Under the pieces are notes generated by a model. The model saw only the letters and a program-made list of their open reading frames with translations, had not been told where the DNA came from and searched no databases. A DNA stretch of 64,000 nt from Oerskovia flava (GTDB lineage Bacteria; Actinomycetota; Actinomycetes; Actinomycetales; Cellulomonadaceae): the NCBI RefSeq assembly GCF_026163685.1, contig NZ_JAOXSR010000004.1:62001-126000 (forward strand), in the 5' to 3' direction. The position numbers and the translations under genes are program-made. Shown here piece after piece: positions 1 to 8,830 of this stretch. The stretch's first letter is position 1, and each line of letters begins with the position of its first letter.

Positions 1-338
1 GCGTCGCCAAGGTCCTCGGCGCGCAGCATCTGCGATGCCACCACCCGCGCGAGGGACAACAGCCAGGTGATGCTGTCGCGCGGGACGAGCTCAGCGGCCG
101 CTTCCGGTGACGTCCGCGCGGCGCGGATCAGGTCGTCGTAGTCGAGGCCGGGGCTCATGCCCTCGACCAGGACGTGACGCAGGGGGAAGGACCGCGTGCG
201 GACGGCCGTGTTCGTCAAGGCCGTGCGCCGCTTGCTCCGCAGCATCGCCGCATGGTCGACGATCACCGCGTTGTCGGGTCGCTCCTCAAACCAGGTGCGT
301 CCCTCCCCCACGGTAGGGGTCTCGCTCACGATCGCCAT
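1..338 (-). CDS. Hypothetical protein, N-terminal part (cut by left edge)
   Basis: An open frame of at least 112 codons begins at the ATG at 338 and leaves the window at position 1 without a stop. A GAGGAGAGG ribosome binding site lies just before the ATG, which supports this start. The visible part is soluble, with no signal peptide or membrane segment; it begins MAIVSETPTVGEGRTWFEER. It lies 59 bases after the stop of a GT4 glycosyltransferase and is probably the last visible member of the minus-strand polysaccharide operon that starts with wecB. I do not recognise the family. By position it could be a sugar-processing enzyme or a glycosyltransferase, but nothing in the visible part proves that. 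Confidence 0.6.
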   Translation of the reverse strand, partial: MAIVSETPTVGEGRTWFEERPDNAVIVDHAAMLRSKRRTALTNTAVRTRSFPLRHVLVEGMSPGLDYDDLIRAARTSPEAAAELVPRDSITWLLSLARVVASQMLRAEDLGD

Positions 339-397
339 TCCTCTCCTCGTGAGCACACCAGAGTGCCCACGTGCCATCTCTCCTCACCGTCAGCGCT

Positions 398-1957
398 TCA
401 GGTGCGCTGCGGCCTCTCTGCGAGCAGGTCCTCCGCGCCGAGCAGCGCTCGATAGGTCGAGTCGACGACCTCCGACACGGTGCTCCAGTCACGCTCGGCA
501 GTGACCCACGCTCGACCCGACCGACCGAGCCTGCTGCGCAGCTGTTCGTCGTCGAGCATCCGTGCCAGCACTTCGACCAGCGACTTGCGGCTACCCGCCG
601 TGAAGACGAGTCCTGTCTCGTCGTCCGTGACGATCTCAGTCAACGCCGCGACCGAGGAGACGACCACGGCAGTCTCGGTCGCCATGGCCTCGAACGGCTT
701 CATGGGCGAGATCAGCTCGCAGACGGGCAGGGGCCTGCGAGGGAAGGGTGCGATGTCGAACAACGACAGGTAGCGACCCACCTCGTCGTGAGGGACCCGG
801 CCGGTGAAGTGCACGATCCCGTCGAGGCCACGGCGCTCGGCACGCTCCCGCACTCGCTCTCCGTCCGCGCCGTCGCCGACGATCACCACGGCGAAGTCCT
901 CCCGTACCTCCGCCAGCTCGGCGACGGCGTCCATCAGGAGGGTCAGCCCTTCGTAGTGGACGATGCTCCCCGCGTACCCGATCACGGTCTTGCCGACGAT
1001 CCCGAGTTGTTCCGCCAGCGCGATGTCGCGCTCGCGCGGAATGAACTCGTCGACGTGCACGCCGTTGGGCAGCACCGCGATCTTCTCCGCAGGGACGCCG
1101 CGGGCGATCATCTCGTCCCGCAGAGCATGGGTGATGACCAGCACCGCATCCGCGGCGTGGCACACGTCCAGTTCCATGCGGGAGATGAAGTCGAACCCGC
1201 TGCTCTTGCGGAAGGTCGGCACCTTCGCGCCGCGCATGAGGTCCTCGAGCCCGCGGAGCTCATAGACGAACGGCAGCCCGAGGCGGCGGGCGGCGACCGC
1301 CGCTCCCAGACCTGTCGCGTAGAAGCTCGACGCGTGGATGACGCTGGCGCGTCGGTCACGGGCGAGGGCCTCTACGTCGTCCGCGAAGGAGTTCACGTAG
1401 TCGGTCAGCGGGTGCTGGGGGTACTGCCGGCGACCTTCTTCCAGTGAGCGGTGGTACGCGATGGGTCCGACGGTGTCGACCTCGGGCACCTCACGCGTGT
1501 CGTCGGCGGGCCACTTGTCGTAGGGGAAACCGCGGCGGGTGATCGCGGCGACGTCCCACCCGCGCGAGGCGAGCGCCGACAAGATTCCGTGGGTGCGGGT
1601 CGCGTATCCGCCGGAGCGGATCGGCAGGGACTGCGACAGGACGGACAGGACGGACTGCGACGCTGGCTCGTACGGGGTCGAAGCCGCCCGCGCGGGCAGG
1701 GGGAAGCCGGCCGCGGCCAGAGCCAACCCGTCCCGCGCGTAGAGCAGTGCATCGTGAGCGGCCTGATCCTTCGGCTCGTACCGAAGCACCATCTCCGCTG
1801 AGCGTTGAAGAGCAGGGAGCTTCCCGCGGTGCCGGGCGCCTCGCATCGTGGCGCGGTGCGCCTCTGCGCGGCGTCGACCCACCGGTCCGGGAACGATCGT
1901 CGCCGGAACCCGGTCGACGACTCGCCCGAGGCGCGCTGGTACGTCCTTGATCCCCAT
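398..1957 (-). CDS. GT4-family glycosyltransferase
   Basis: This 519-residue protein has the two-domain layout of GT-B retaining glycosyltransferases. A glycine-rich acceptor-side motif (SGGYATRTHGI) is near residues 115-125, and a C-terminal GT4 donor domain contains GYAGSIVHYEGL and a late EAMATETAVVVSS region typical of the EX7E-type nucleotide-sugar site. It probably transfers a sugar from an NDP-sugar to a growing surface glycan in the cytoplasm. The ATG at 1957 is preferred over upstream in-frame starts because GAGAGGGACC precedes it and the upstream acyltransferase stops only 14 bases earlier. It is clearly related to the GT4 encoded at 6963-8708, sharing the same N-terminal motif and a Pro-Tyr/Pro-Val block after a Gly-Phe. 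Confidence 0.88.
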   Translation of the reverse strand: MGIKDVPARLGRVVDRVPATIVPGPVGRRRAEAHRATMRGARHRGKLPALQRSAEMVLRYEPKDQAAHDALLYARDGLALAAAGFPLPARAASTPYEPASQSVLSVLSQSLPIRSGGYATRTHGILSALASRGWDVAAITRRGFPYDKWPADDTREVPEVDTVGPIAYHRSLEEGRRQYPQHPLTDYVNSFADDVEALARDRRASVIHASSFYATGLGAAVAARRLGLPFVYELRGLEDLMRGAKVPTFRKSSGFDFISRMELDVCHAADAVLVITHALRDEMIARGVPAEKIAVLPNGVHVDEFIPRERDIALAEQLGIVGKTVIGYAGSIVHYEGLTLLMDAVAELAEVREDFAVVIVGDGADGERVRERAERRGLDGIVHFTGRVPHDEVGRYLSLFDIAPFPRRPLPVCELISPMKPFEAMATETAVVVSSVAALTEIVTDDETGLVFTAGSRKSLVEVLARMLDDEQLRSRLGRSGRAWVTAERDWSTVSEVVDSTYRALLGAEDLLAERPQRT

Positions 1958-1971
1958 ACGTGTGGTCCCTC

Positions 1972-4122
1972 TCATTCCCCTGCGGACGCTCTGACGGCTT
2001 GATCCACGAGCGGAACCAGTCGCGCGGCCATGACGTCTTCGAGCGTTGCCACGTAGGTGTTCGTGACGTGTGAACCTTGACGATAGACGAGGACATCCCC
2101 GATGACAGGCGGGCACATGCTGTCGTTGCAGAGTGTGTCCGTGAGGTCGAGCACGTCGACCTCATCGACCTCTCGAGCTGCCTCGACGAACACTGGCTGT
2201 CCGCTGCGTTCAATGCCGCCGTCACGGTCGAACGCGCAACGACTCAACTCCTCGGCATGGTCAGCAACGCACGCGTACACCTGTCCTTCGGCAGCATCGA
2301 TGCCGAAGGGGCTCGGATTGTCCATCAGAGCGATGACGTCGATCCCGGCTTCCTCGAGCTCTTGCCAGGTGCTTCTCAGCGCGTCGATCATCGGCCCCCG
2401 GCGCATCGTGCCGTCGTCGTCGGCGCCTTCCTTGTGTCGTTGAGACGTCACGATGACGTCGGGCCGCATCTCGAGCATGTCGGCCATGAGGCGCTCGCTG
2501 TGCTCCACGCACTCGACGTACGGCTCGTCGAACGCCGTGCCCAGGGCACCCGAGAAGCTGCACGAGGACTTTGTGGCGGTCAGGACGCGCCACCCCTCGT
2601 CGACTCCGATCCGGTCGAACAGGTCGACCCACTGGATCATCTTCGAGTCCCCTGTCAGGACGACGGTCACTTCACCGTCAGGGTCCCCGAACTCGCAGTA
2701 CACGGGTTCTGTGGCTGCCGGTTCAGCCTGGCAGCCCTCGGAGTACGCGGCGGGGACGTCGTCGACGGCGTCCTGCGGCTGAGGGACGAGAGACGCCACC
2801 GTGTCGACCACCTCGATACCCGTGACGGTGTCCTCACCGGAGGCGGTGTCCTTCTCGCGCTCCAGCTTGTTGGCGCCCAGGCGATCAGGGTCGCTCGTGG
2901 TTGTCGCGCCCGCCGTGCCGACGGAGGGGACGGCGAACATCAGGACGATCCCGGCGATCGCGCCGACCGCGGTGAGGTTCGCACCGAACGACAGCGTCAG
3001 CCCGTTGGACTCGCTCAGCCGACGTGAGAAGCGTGCCGGGTTCTCGACGAACTTGTAGGAGAGCCACGCGGGGACGAACGACGCCGCCATGACCAGCAAC
3101 CCCTGCTTCTGCCCGAGCTCGCCCCAGATGTTCGTCGCGGCGATGAGCAGCGGCCAGTGCCAGAGATACAGGGAGTAGGAGAGCCCACCGATCCAGACGA
3201 ACGGGCGCCATGCCAGGAAGCGTGAGGTCCCACCGACCACGTGCGCGCCCGCGATGATGATCGCGGCGGTGGCCAGGGTGGGAACGAGGGCCCAGGCGCT
3301 GGGCCATGGCGTCGTGCCGTCCAGCATGAGCGCCGCGACGAGGATCGTGCCGAACCCCAGCCAGCCGAGAGCCAGTGCGACCGGCCGGGGGATGCGGAGC
3401 CAGAGACTGGCCCCCACGGCCACCAGCGCGCCGATCCCGAGCTCCCAGAGCCGCGTCGGGGTGATGAAGAACGCCGTGGCCGGGTTGGAAGCGGTCGCGA
3501 TCACCGAGTAGACGAGCGACGGCACGACGATCAACGTCAGGGCGATCGCCATCAGCGGGCGGACGGCCACCTTGCGCCGCCGCACGATCGCCGCGACGAC
3601 GAGCAGCAGGAGCGGCCAGACGATATAGAACTGCTCCTCGACCGCGAGCGACCAGAAGTGCTGCACGGGAGAGGCGCCGGTGCCCTCGGCGAGGTAGTCG
3701 ACCGCGCGATCGGCAAGACGCCAATTTACGACGTACAGGGACGCGCTGACGATGTCGCCGCCGATGGTCCGCCACTCGACGACGGACGCGGTGAGCCAGG
3801 TGAGCACCGCTGTGGCGGTCAGGACCAGTGCCGAGGCGGGCAGGAGCCGCTTTGCCCGGCGGGCGTAGAAGCGCGAGAGCGAGATGCGTCCCGTCCGCTC
3901 CACCTCGCGGACGAGGAGCCCGGTGATGAGGAACCCGGAGACGACGAAGAAGACGTCGACGCCGATGAAGCCTCCGGGGACGAACGTGATCCCGGCGTGG
4001 TAGACCAGCACAAGACCGATCGCGAGAGCTCGAAGTCCCTCGATGTCAGGCCGGAACCCGCCCGGACGCGAGCCGCCAGCGGCACCGGCGGGGACCGCGC
4101 TGCGTGTATCAGTACTGGTCAT
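1972..4122 (-). CDS. Membrane acyltransferase with C-terminal SGNH domain (OafA/YrhL type)
   Basis: This 716-residue protein has an acyltransferase-3 membrane half (about residues 25-400) of about ten hydrophobic segments. It shows the family signatures RPDIEGLRALA at 24-34, YHAG at 41-44 and a WSLAVEEQFY block at 157-166. A soluble domain follows from about 440 to 716 with an SGNH-like serine motif, GDSK at 491-494. Such proteins O-acetylate cell-envelope polysaccharides, with acyl-CoA used inside and transfer completed outside. The usual C-terminal Asp-x-x-His is here Gln-Gly-Ser-His, so the helper Asp appears changed. The ATG at 4122 has AGAGGACACC before it. The gene sits in the wecB operon and probably decorates that glycan. 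Confidence 0.88.
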   Translation of the reverse strand: MTSTDTRSAVPAGAAGGSRPGGFRPDIEGLRALAIGLVLVYHAGITFVPGGFIGVDVFFVVSGFLITGLLVREVERTGRISLSRFYARRAKRLLPASALVLTATAVLTWLTASVVEWRTIGGDIVSASLYVVNWRLADRAVDYLAEGTGASPVQHFWSLAVEEQFYIVWPLLLLVVAAIVRRRKVAVRPLMAIALTLIVVPSLVYSVIATASNPATAFFITPTRLWELGIGALVAVGASLWLRIPRPVALALGWLGFGTILVAALMLDGTTPWPSAWALVPTLATAAIIIAGAHVVGGTSRFLAWRPFVWIGGLSYSLYLWHWPLLIAATNIWGELGQKQGLLVMAASFVPAWLSYKFVENPARFSRRLSESNGLTLSFGANLTAVGAIAGIVLMFAVPSVGTAGATTTSDPDRLGANKLEREKDTASGEDTVTGIEVVDTVASLVPQPQDAVDDVPAAYSEGCQAEPAATEPVYCEFGDPDGEVTVVLTGDSKMIQWVDLFDRIGVDEGWRVLTATKSSCSFSGALGTAFDEPYVECVEHSERLMADMLEMRPDVIVTSQRHKEGADDDGTMRRGPMIDALRSTWQELEEAGIDVIALMDNPSPFGIDAAEGQVYACVADHAEELSRCAFDRDGGIERSGQPVFVEAAREVDEVDVLDLTDTLCNDSMCPPVIGDVLVYRQGSHVTNTYVATLEDVMAARLVPLVDQAVRASAGE

Positions 4123-4130
4123 GGTGTCCT

Positions 4131-5705
4131 CTACAGCTCCACGTGAGCCCAGGGCTCACCGAAGAAGAGCTGCTCGGAGGGCTTCGCGAGGAGCTCCGAG
4201 TCGCTGATCTTCCACGTGTGGCCATCGGTGGACGACGCCCGTACCGAGACGAAGTTGTAGCGGTCGGCCGAGTACACGCGACCGTCCGCAGCCTCGATCT
4301 TCTGGAGGAACGTCGTGTCGACGCGACGGGGGAGGTCCTCGAACCGGACTTCTGCCGCGACGTCGCGCGGCATCAGGAGCGTGCCGCCCTGGACGAGCTT
4401 GACGAACTTGTTCTCGGACGCGGGGAAGCGCAGGAACGTGGCGCCCGAGCCTTCGAGGTACGTGAAGTGTGCCCACTTGCCCGTGACCTGTGCGCCGCTG
4501 AAGTCGAACGTGCGCACCAGGTCGGCGAGGTAGTCGCGACCATAGAAGTTGTCGTCGTCCATCTTCGCGACGTAGCGACCGTCGGCCGCGTCGACGCCGA
4601 GGTTCATGAGCGCCCCGAGGGAGAGCGACGCGTCTGCCTCGATGACGACGGTGTTCTCCAGTCCGCGCTCGGCGGCCAGGCGCTGCGTGGTCTCGGTGGC
4701 CTCGAAGCCGTGGGCGACGAGCACGAGCTGGACGGAGGGGTGGGACTGGCGCGCGAGGAAGTCGACCACATGGCCGATCTGGGCGGGCCGCATCGTCGGG
4801 ACGATCGCGCTGACGGAGCCGTCGGCGTAGGGGTCGGGAACGTTCGCCGCGTCGAGCAACCGGTGCGCTGCGACCACCGTCGAGTGGTCCCGGAGCGCCG
4901 CGCGCAGGCACTTGTGGGCATACCGACGCCGCAGCTCGGTGTGCCGGGCCAGCGCGTCCGGCAGGTGCTCGTCCTCGTCGACGACGACGAGGTCCGCCGG
5001 GAGGTCGGTCCGCGCGCCGGGGGCGAGGACGATCGCCCCCGTCGCAGCGGCTGCGGCGGCGGCCGGGAGGAAGCGGTCCTCGGGCCCGGTGAGCACGACG
5101 GTGTCGGCCCGCCGCTGGACGGTGCGGGGCAACGCTCCGGGCGTCGTCGAGTCGGGCGTGACGTCGAGCGTGACGGAGCGCGCCGCGCGTCCCTTGGCGC
5201 GGACGGGGTTCTTCGCGCGCGGCTGGAAGTACCCCCCGGCGACCTCGGCTCCCGGGTAGTCGGCGGCGCGGCCCGCCGACCTGACGACGACGCTCGCCCC
5301 CGCGAGGGAGTGTGTCGGCCGTCCCGGGGCGTCCACGTCCCACACAACGAGGGGGACGTCCGCGGCCAGGGCGGCAGCCGCCAGGTCCTCGGGCGAGGTC
5401 CCGGGTGCGGCGGGCCACTGGACGACGGCGACGTCGAACCCCGTGAGGTCGGTCTCCGGCTGCCACGACGTCTGCTGCCACTCCACCGCGAAGGCGTCGA
5501 CGAGCGCGGTGTCGAGCAGCACGACCGCGCGCACCGATCGGCGGACGGGACCGTCGGTCACCACGAGGGGCGCACCGGCCGACCCCGACCCCGACGGGCC
5601 ACGCCATGCGCGGCCGATGTGCTTGCGCGCGTCCGGCCAGCGGCGCGGGTGGACGGCGAGGCTCGCGGTGGTGCGGGCGACGGAGGAGAGGCGGGAGACG
5701 TTCAA
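4131..5705 (-). CDS. GT2-family glycosyltransferase with long N-terminal region
   Basis: The C-terminal part of this 524-residue protein (about 297-430) is a GT-A/GT2 fold. It contains IVPTMRPAQIGHVVDFL at the start of the nucleotide-binding domain and a metal-binding DDD at 383-385 within AKMDDDNFYG. The first 290 residues are not a GT2 domain and resemble no family I can name; they contain Rossmann-like alternating hydrophobic strands. The start ATG overlaps the wecB stop in an ATGA arrangement, so translation is coupled. The last coding base is 8 bases from the acyltransferase start. The likely role is adding a sugar to the polymer made by this cluster; donor and acceptor are unknown. Confidence 0.85.
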   Translation of the reverse strand: MNVSRLSSVARTTASLAVHPRRWPDARKHIGRAWRGPSGSGSAGAPLVVTDGPVRRSVRAVVLLDTALVDAFAVEWQQTSWQPETDLTGFDVAVVQWPAAPGTSPEDLAAAALAADVPLVVWDVDAPGRPTHSLAGASVVVRSAGRAADYPGAEVAGGYFQPRAKNPVRAKGRAARSVTLDVTPDSTTPGALPRTVQRRADTVVLTGPEDRFLPAAAAAAATGAIVLAPGARTDLPADLVVVDEDEHLPDALARHTELRRRYAHKCLRAALRDHSTVVAAHRLLDAANVPDPYADGSVSAIVPTMRPAQIGHVVDFLARQSHPSVQLVLVAHGFEATETTQRLAAERGLENTVVIEADASLSLGALMNLGVDAADGRYVAKMDDDNFYGRDYLADLVRTFDFSGAQVTGKWAHFTYLEGSGATFLRFPASENKFVKLVQGGTLLMPRDVAAEVRFEDLPRRVDTTFLQKIEAADGRVYSADRYNFVSVRASSTDGHTWKISDSELLAKPSEQLFFGEPWAHVEL

Positions 5706-6787
5706 CGCTTCTCCAGGAACGACACGAGAACCCGGGCGATCCGCTCACCGGCGGCGCCGTCCCACAGCGGCGGTACCGGCCAGGTCTCCGGACGCCCGTC
5801 CGCGAGAACCTCGGCCGCCACCTGCGGCAGGTTCTCGCGTGTGACGAGGCGGTTCGTCCCGTGGGTGATCGTCACGGGACGCTCGGTGTTCGGACGCAGG
5901 GTCAGGCACGGCACACCGAGGATCGTGGTCTCCTCCTGCACACCGCCCGAGTCGGTCACGACGAAGGCCGCACCACGGACGAGGCCCATGAAGTCGACGT
6001 ACCCGAGGGGCTCGACGACCTTGAGCGCGGGGTGGGCCAGCAGGCCGGCGTCCTCCAGGCGGGCGCGCCCGCGGGGGTGCAGCGGCAGCACGATCGGGGC
6101 GAGGTCCGCGACGGCGTGCAGCGAGGCCACCATCTCCTTGACGTCCTGCGGGTCGTCGACGTTGCCAGGTCGGTGGAGCGTCGCGACCGCGTACGGCCCG
6201 TCGAGGGAGAACGCGGCGCGTGCCTTGTCCACGTCCAGCCGGTCGAGCTGGGACAGCAGCGTGTCGATCATGGGGTTGCCGACGAGGTGGATCTTGTCGG
6301 GGTCGACGCCTTCGTTGCCCAGGTGCGCGACGGCGTCGGGGCTCGTGGCGAGCAGGAGCGTCGAGAGCCGGTCGGTGACCAGGCGGTTGATCTCCTCCGG
6401 CATCGTGAGGTCGAAGCTACGCAACCCGGCCTCGACGTGCGCTGTCGGGATGAGCATCTTGGAGGCGACGAGGCTCGCTGCGACCGTGGAGTTCACGTCT
6501 CCGTAGACGACGACGAGGTCCGGTCGGCGCTCGGTGAAGACCTCCTCGAGCGCGGTCATGATGCGTGCCGTCTGCTCGCCGTGCGACCCGGAGCCGACCC
6601 CGAGGTTCAGGTCGGGGCGCGGGAGCTCGAGCTCGCGGAAGAACACCTCGGACATCTTGTCGTCGTAGTGCTGGCCCGTGTGGACAAGGATCTGGTCGAC
6701 CCCCTGCTCCGCGAGTGCGCGGACGACCGGTGCGGCCTTCGGGAAGTTCGGGCGTGCGCCGGTCACGTGCAGGACTGTCGGGGCCAT
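5702..6787 (-). CDS. wecB: UDP-N-acetylglucosamine 2-epimerase (non-hydrolysing)
   Basis: WecB-type enzymes interconvert UDP-GlcNAc and UDP-ManNAc in the cytoplasm. The 361-residue length is typical. Family hallmarks are visible: TGARPNFPKAAPVV near the N-terminus, HTGQHYD, YGDVNSTVAA, and a late TDSGGVQEE block that forms the UDP pocket. The ATG at 6787 has AAGGA at 5-base spacing; an ATG two codons earlier (6793) sits directly against that site and is less likely. It is the first gene of the minus-strand set and overlaps the GT2 gene by four bases. With the wecC-type dehydrogenase at 8831 it would supply UDP-ManNAcA. Confidence 0.95.
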   Translation of the reverse strand: MAPTVLHVTGARPNFPKAAPVVRALAEQGVDQILVHTGQHYDDKMSEVFFRELELPRPDLNLGVGSGSHGEQTARIMTALEEVFTERRPDLVVVYGDVNSTVAASLVASKMLIPTAHVEAGLRSFDLTMPEEINRLVTDRLSTLLLATSPDAVAHLGNEGVDPDKIHLVGNPMIDTLLSQLDRLDVDKARAAFSLDGPYAVATLHRPGNVDDPQDVKEMVASLHAVADLAPIVLPLHPRGRARLEDAGLLAHPALKVVEPLGYVDFMGLVRGAAFVVTDSGGVQEETTILGVPCLTLRPNTERPVTITHGTNRLVTRENLPQVAAEVLADGRPETWPVPPLWDGAAGERIARVLVSFLEKR

Positions 6788-6962
6788 ACTCATCCTTCGT
6801 CGTTAGGATCGCGGTGTCGTCGCCATGATGCCAGAGGGTTCGTCGGTCTTCCGGGCACGCAGCGAGAGGGTCCTGTGCAGGATTCCCTGCGGAGATGGTA
6901 GTCGGACGACGGGCTCCGCCGAGCAACGGCCGCCCCCCGAACGTCGAGAGGATAGTCACGAG

Positions 6963-8708
6963 ATGTCGTTGCTCCCCGAGCGGATGGTGCGTGTCGCACG
7001 CAACCTGCCGCTCACGTGCTCGGTCGCTGCGCACCAGTGGCAGGAGGACCCGTACGTCGCCGCGGTGCGCGTGCTGCGCACGCTCCCTGCCCGGGTCGTC
7101 CGGCGGCTGGCGTCGGCGCCGGGTTCGCTCGGAGCGATGGCGAGCGGTGTGGTCGGGACGGACGACGAGCTCGTACGGCGGCTGGACCGCTCGGCACGGC
7201 GCTCCGACGTCGGCGCGGTGCGGGCGACGCGCGTGGCGCTGGCCCTGCACGACCTGCCCGGAGCGCGGGCGTCGTGGGACCTCGTCCGCCACCCGGGCAG
7301 CGTCGCGCGAGGTCGTGTTACCGGAGCACGCGTGCTGGCCGCAGAGGGTGCAGTCGTCGCCGCGCTCGACCTGCTGACCGATCCGCCGCGTCGGGGAGAG
7401 AGGGCTGTCCGCCGGGCACTCGCCGGAGATCTCGCCGTGCTCAGCCCGGCGCGCGACGAGGACGTGGCGCAAGGACCGGTCGACGACCGGCGCGCAGAGA
7501 CACCGGGGCCAGTCCTCCACGTCGTCACCAACGCACTACCGGAGGTGCAGGCCGGGTACACGGTGCGGACGCAGGGGATCGCGGCGGCGCAGGTCCGGGG
7601 CGGGTCGGCCGTCGTCGTGTCGCCCCGACGAGGTTTCCCCGTGACGTCCGGCCGGCTCGACGCGCCCTGTGAAGTTGTCGTCGACGGCGTCCGGGTGCTG
7701 CGTGACCTGCCGACCTCGCTGCCCGCGCGGTCCGACGAGCAGCTCGCCGCCGAGATCGACACGCTGACCCGCACGGTGCGCACCCTGGGTCCGCGGGTGC
7801 TGCACGCGCACTCGTCGTACCTGAACGCACGGGTGGCGTTGGGGGTTCGCGCGCGCACCGGTGTGCCGGTGGTGTACGAGGTCCGTGGATTTCTCGAGGA
7901 GACCTGGGTCAGCCGTGGGGGAGATCCGGCCTCCGACCGGTACCGGCTCGCCCGCAGCAGCGAGACGCAGGCGATGCTCCGCGCCGACCAGGTCGTGACG
8001 ATCTCCGAGGGCATGGCGCAGGACATCCGGGCTCGGGGGGTACCTGCCTCCCGGGTGACGGTCGTCCCCAACTCCGTCTCGGACGCGTTCCTCGCCGAGG
8101 CACCCGACCCGGGGCACCTGCGCCGTCGGCTCGGCATCCCGGACGACGCACCTGTCGCCGGGATCGTCTCCACGTTGAACCGCTACGAAGGGGTCGACGT
8201 CCTCGTCGACGCCCTGGGCCGGTTGGCCGCCGGCCCGCGGACGCCGCACCTGCTGCTGGTGGGCGACGGTCCCGAGCGAGCTGCGCTCGCGCAGCGGGCC
8301 CGCGACGTCCTGGGTGACCGTGCCCACGTCGTGGGGCGGGTGCCGCACGCCGCCGTGCGGGAGTACTTCGCCGCCATCGACGTGTTCTGCGTCCCGCGGC
8401 TCGACCTCCCGGTGACGTCGAAGGTCACGCCGATCAAGCCCCTCGAGGCCATGGCCACGGGTCGTCCGGTCGTGGCGAGCGACCTGCCGCCGCTGCGGGA
8501 GATCGTCACCGACGGTGTGACGGGCTGGTTCGCGGAGCCCGGCGACCCCGAGGGCCTCGCGCGCGTCCTGTCGGCGGCCCTGGGGGATCCCGACGCCGCG
8601 GCCGCGGTCGGCCGACGCGCCCGGGAGTGGGTGCTCGAGAAGCGGACCTGGGGGCGCGCCGCATCGGCCTACGAAACGGTGTACCGTGCCGCAGGCGGCG
8701 CCGGCTAG
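6963..8708 (+). CDS. GT4-family glycosyltransferase
   Basis: This 581-residue protein has a non-catalytic or poorly conserved N-terminus of about 180 residues, then a GT-B acceptor domain starting near VLHVVTNALPEVQAGYTVRT and a GT4 donor domain. The latter has GIVSTLNRYEGVDVL and PLEAMATGRPVVASDLPPL, the latter part of the EX7E site. The ATG at 6963 is chosen because it follows GAGAGG and opens a good domain start; an in-frame start at 6825 would add 46 unconserved residues. The gene diverges from wecB with 175 bases between the starts, so both promoters lie there. It is a paralogue of the GT4 at 398-1957. Confidence 0.87.
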   Translation: MSLLPERMVRVARNLPLTCSVAAHQWQEDPYVAAVRVLRTLPARVVRRLASAPGSLGAMASGVVGTDDELVRRLDRSARRSDVGAVRATRVALALHDLPGARASWDLVRHPGSVARGRVTGARVLAAEGAVVAALDLLTDPPRRGERAVRRALAGDLAVLSPARDEDVAQGPVDDRRAETPGPVLHVVTNALPEVQAGYTVRTQGIAAAQVRGGSAVVVSPRRGFPVTSGRLDAPCEVVVDGVRVLRDLPTSLPARSDEQLAAEIDTLTRTVRTLGPRVLHAHSSYLNARVALGVRARTGVPVVYEVRGFLEETWVSRGGDPASDRYRLARSSETQAMLRADQVVTISEGMAQDIRARGVPASRVTVVPNSVSDAFLAEAPDPGHLRRRLGIPDDAPVAGIVSTLNRYEGVDVLVDALGRLAAGPRTPHLLLVGDGPERAALAQRARDVLGDRAHVVGRVPHAAVREYFAAIDVFCVPRLDLPVTSKVTPIKPLEAMATGRPVVASDLPPLREIVTDGVTGWFAEPGDPEGLARVLSAALGDPDAAAAVGRRAREWVLEKRTWGRAASAYETVYRAAGGAG

Positions 8709-8792
8709 GGGTCACACCGCACCTGCGTGACGAGCCTGGCGGACCGTGGTCGAGCACCGCGCGCGGACGACTGCGCCCGCACCGCCTGGCGC

Positions 8793-8798
8793 TATGCT
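8793..8798 (+). promoter_or_regulatory. Candidate -10 element (TATGCT) for the wecC-ugd operon
   Basis: TATGCT lies 32 bases before the GTG start of the wecC-type gene, within a 122-base gap after the GT4 gene. It is close to the actinobacterial TANNNT -10 consensus. No good -35 hexamer is visible at 17-bp spacing. It would give a leader of about 25 bases carrying the TAGAGGAG ribosome binding site. Confidence 0.45.
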
Positions 8799-8830
8799 TT
8801 CCGGAGCCATCACCTAGAGGAGTCACCACT

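Noticed and set aside
371-1447. Long plus-strand frame opposite the GT4 gene at the left
   Set aside because: Same composition artefact; the minus-strand frame has full GT4 motifs and a ribosome binding site.
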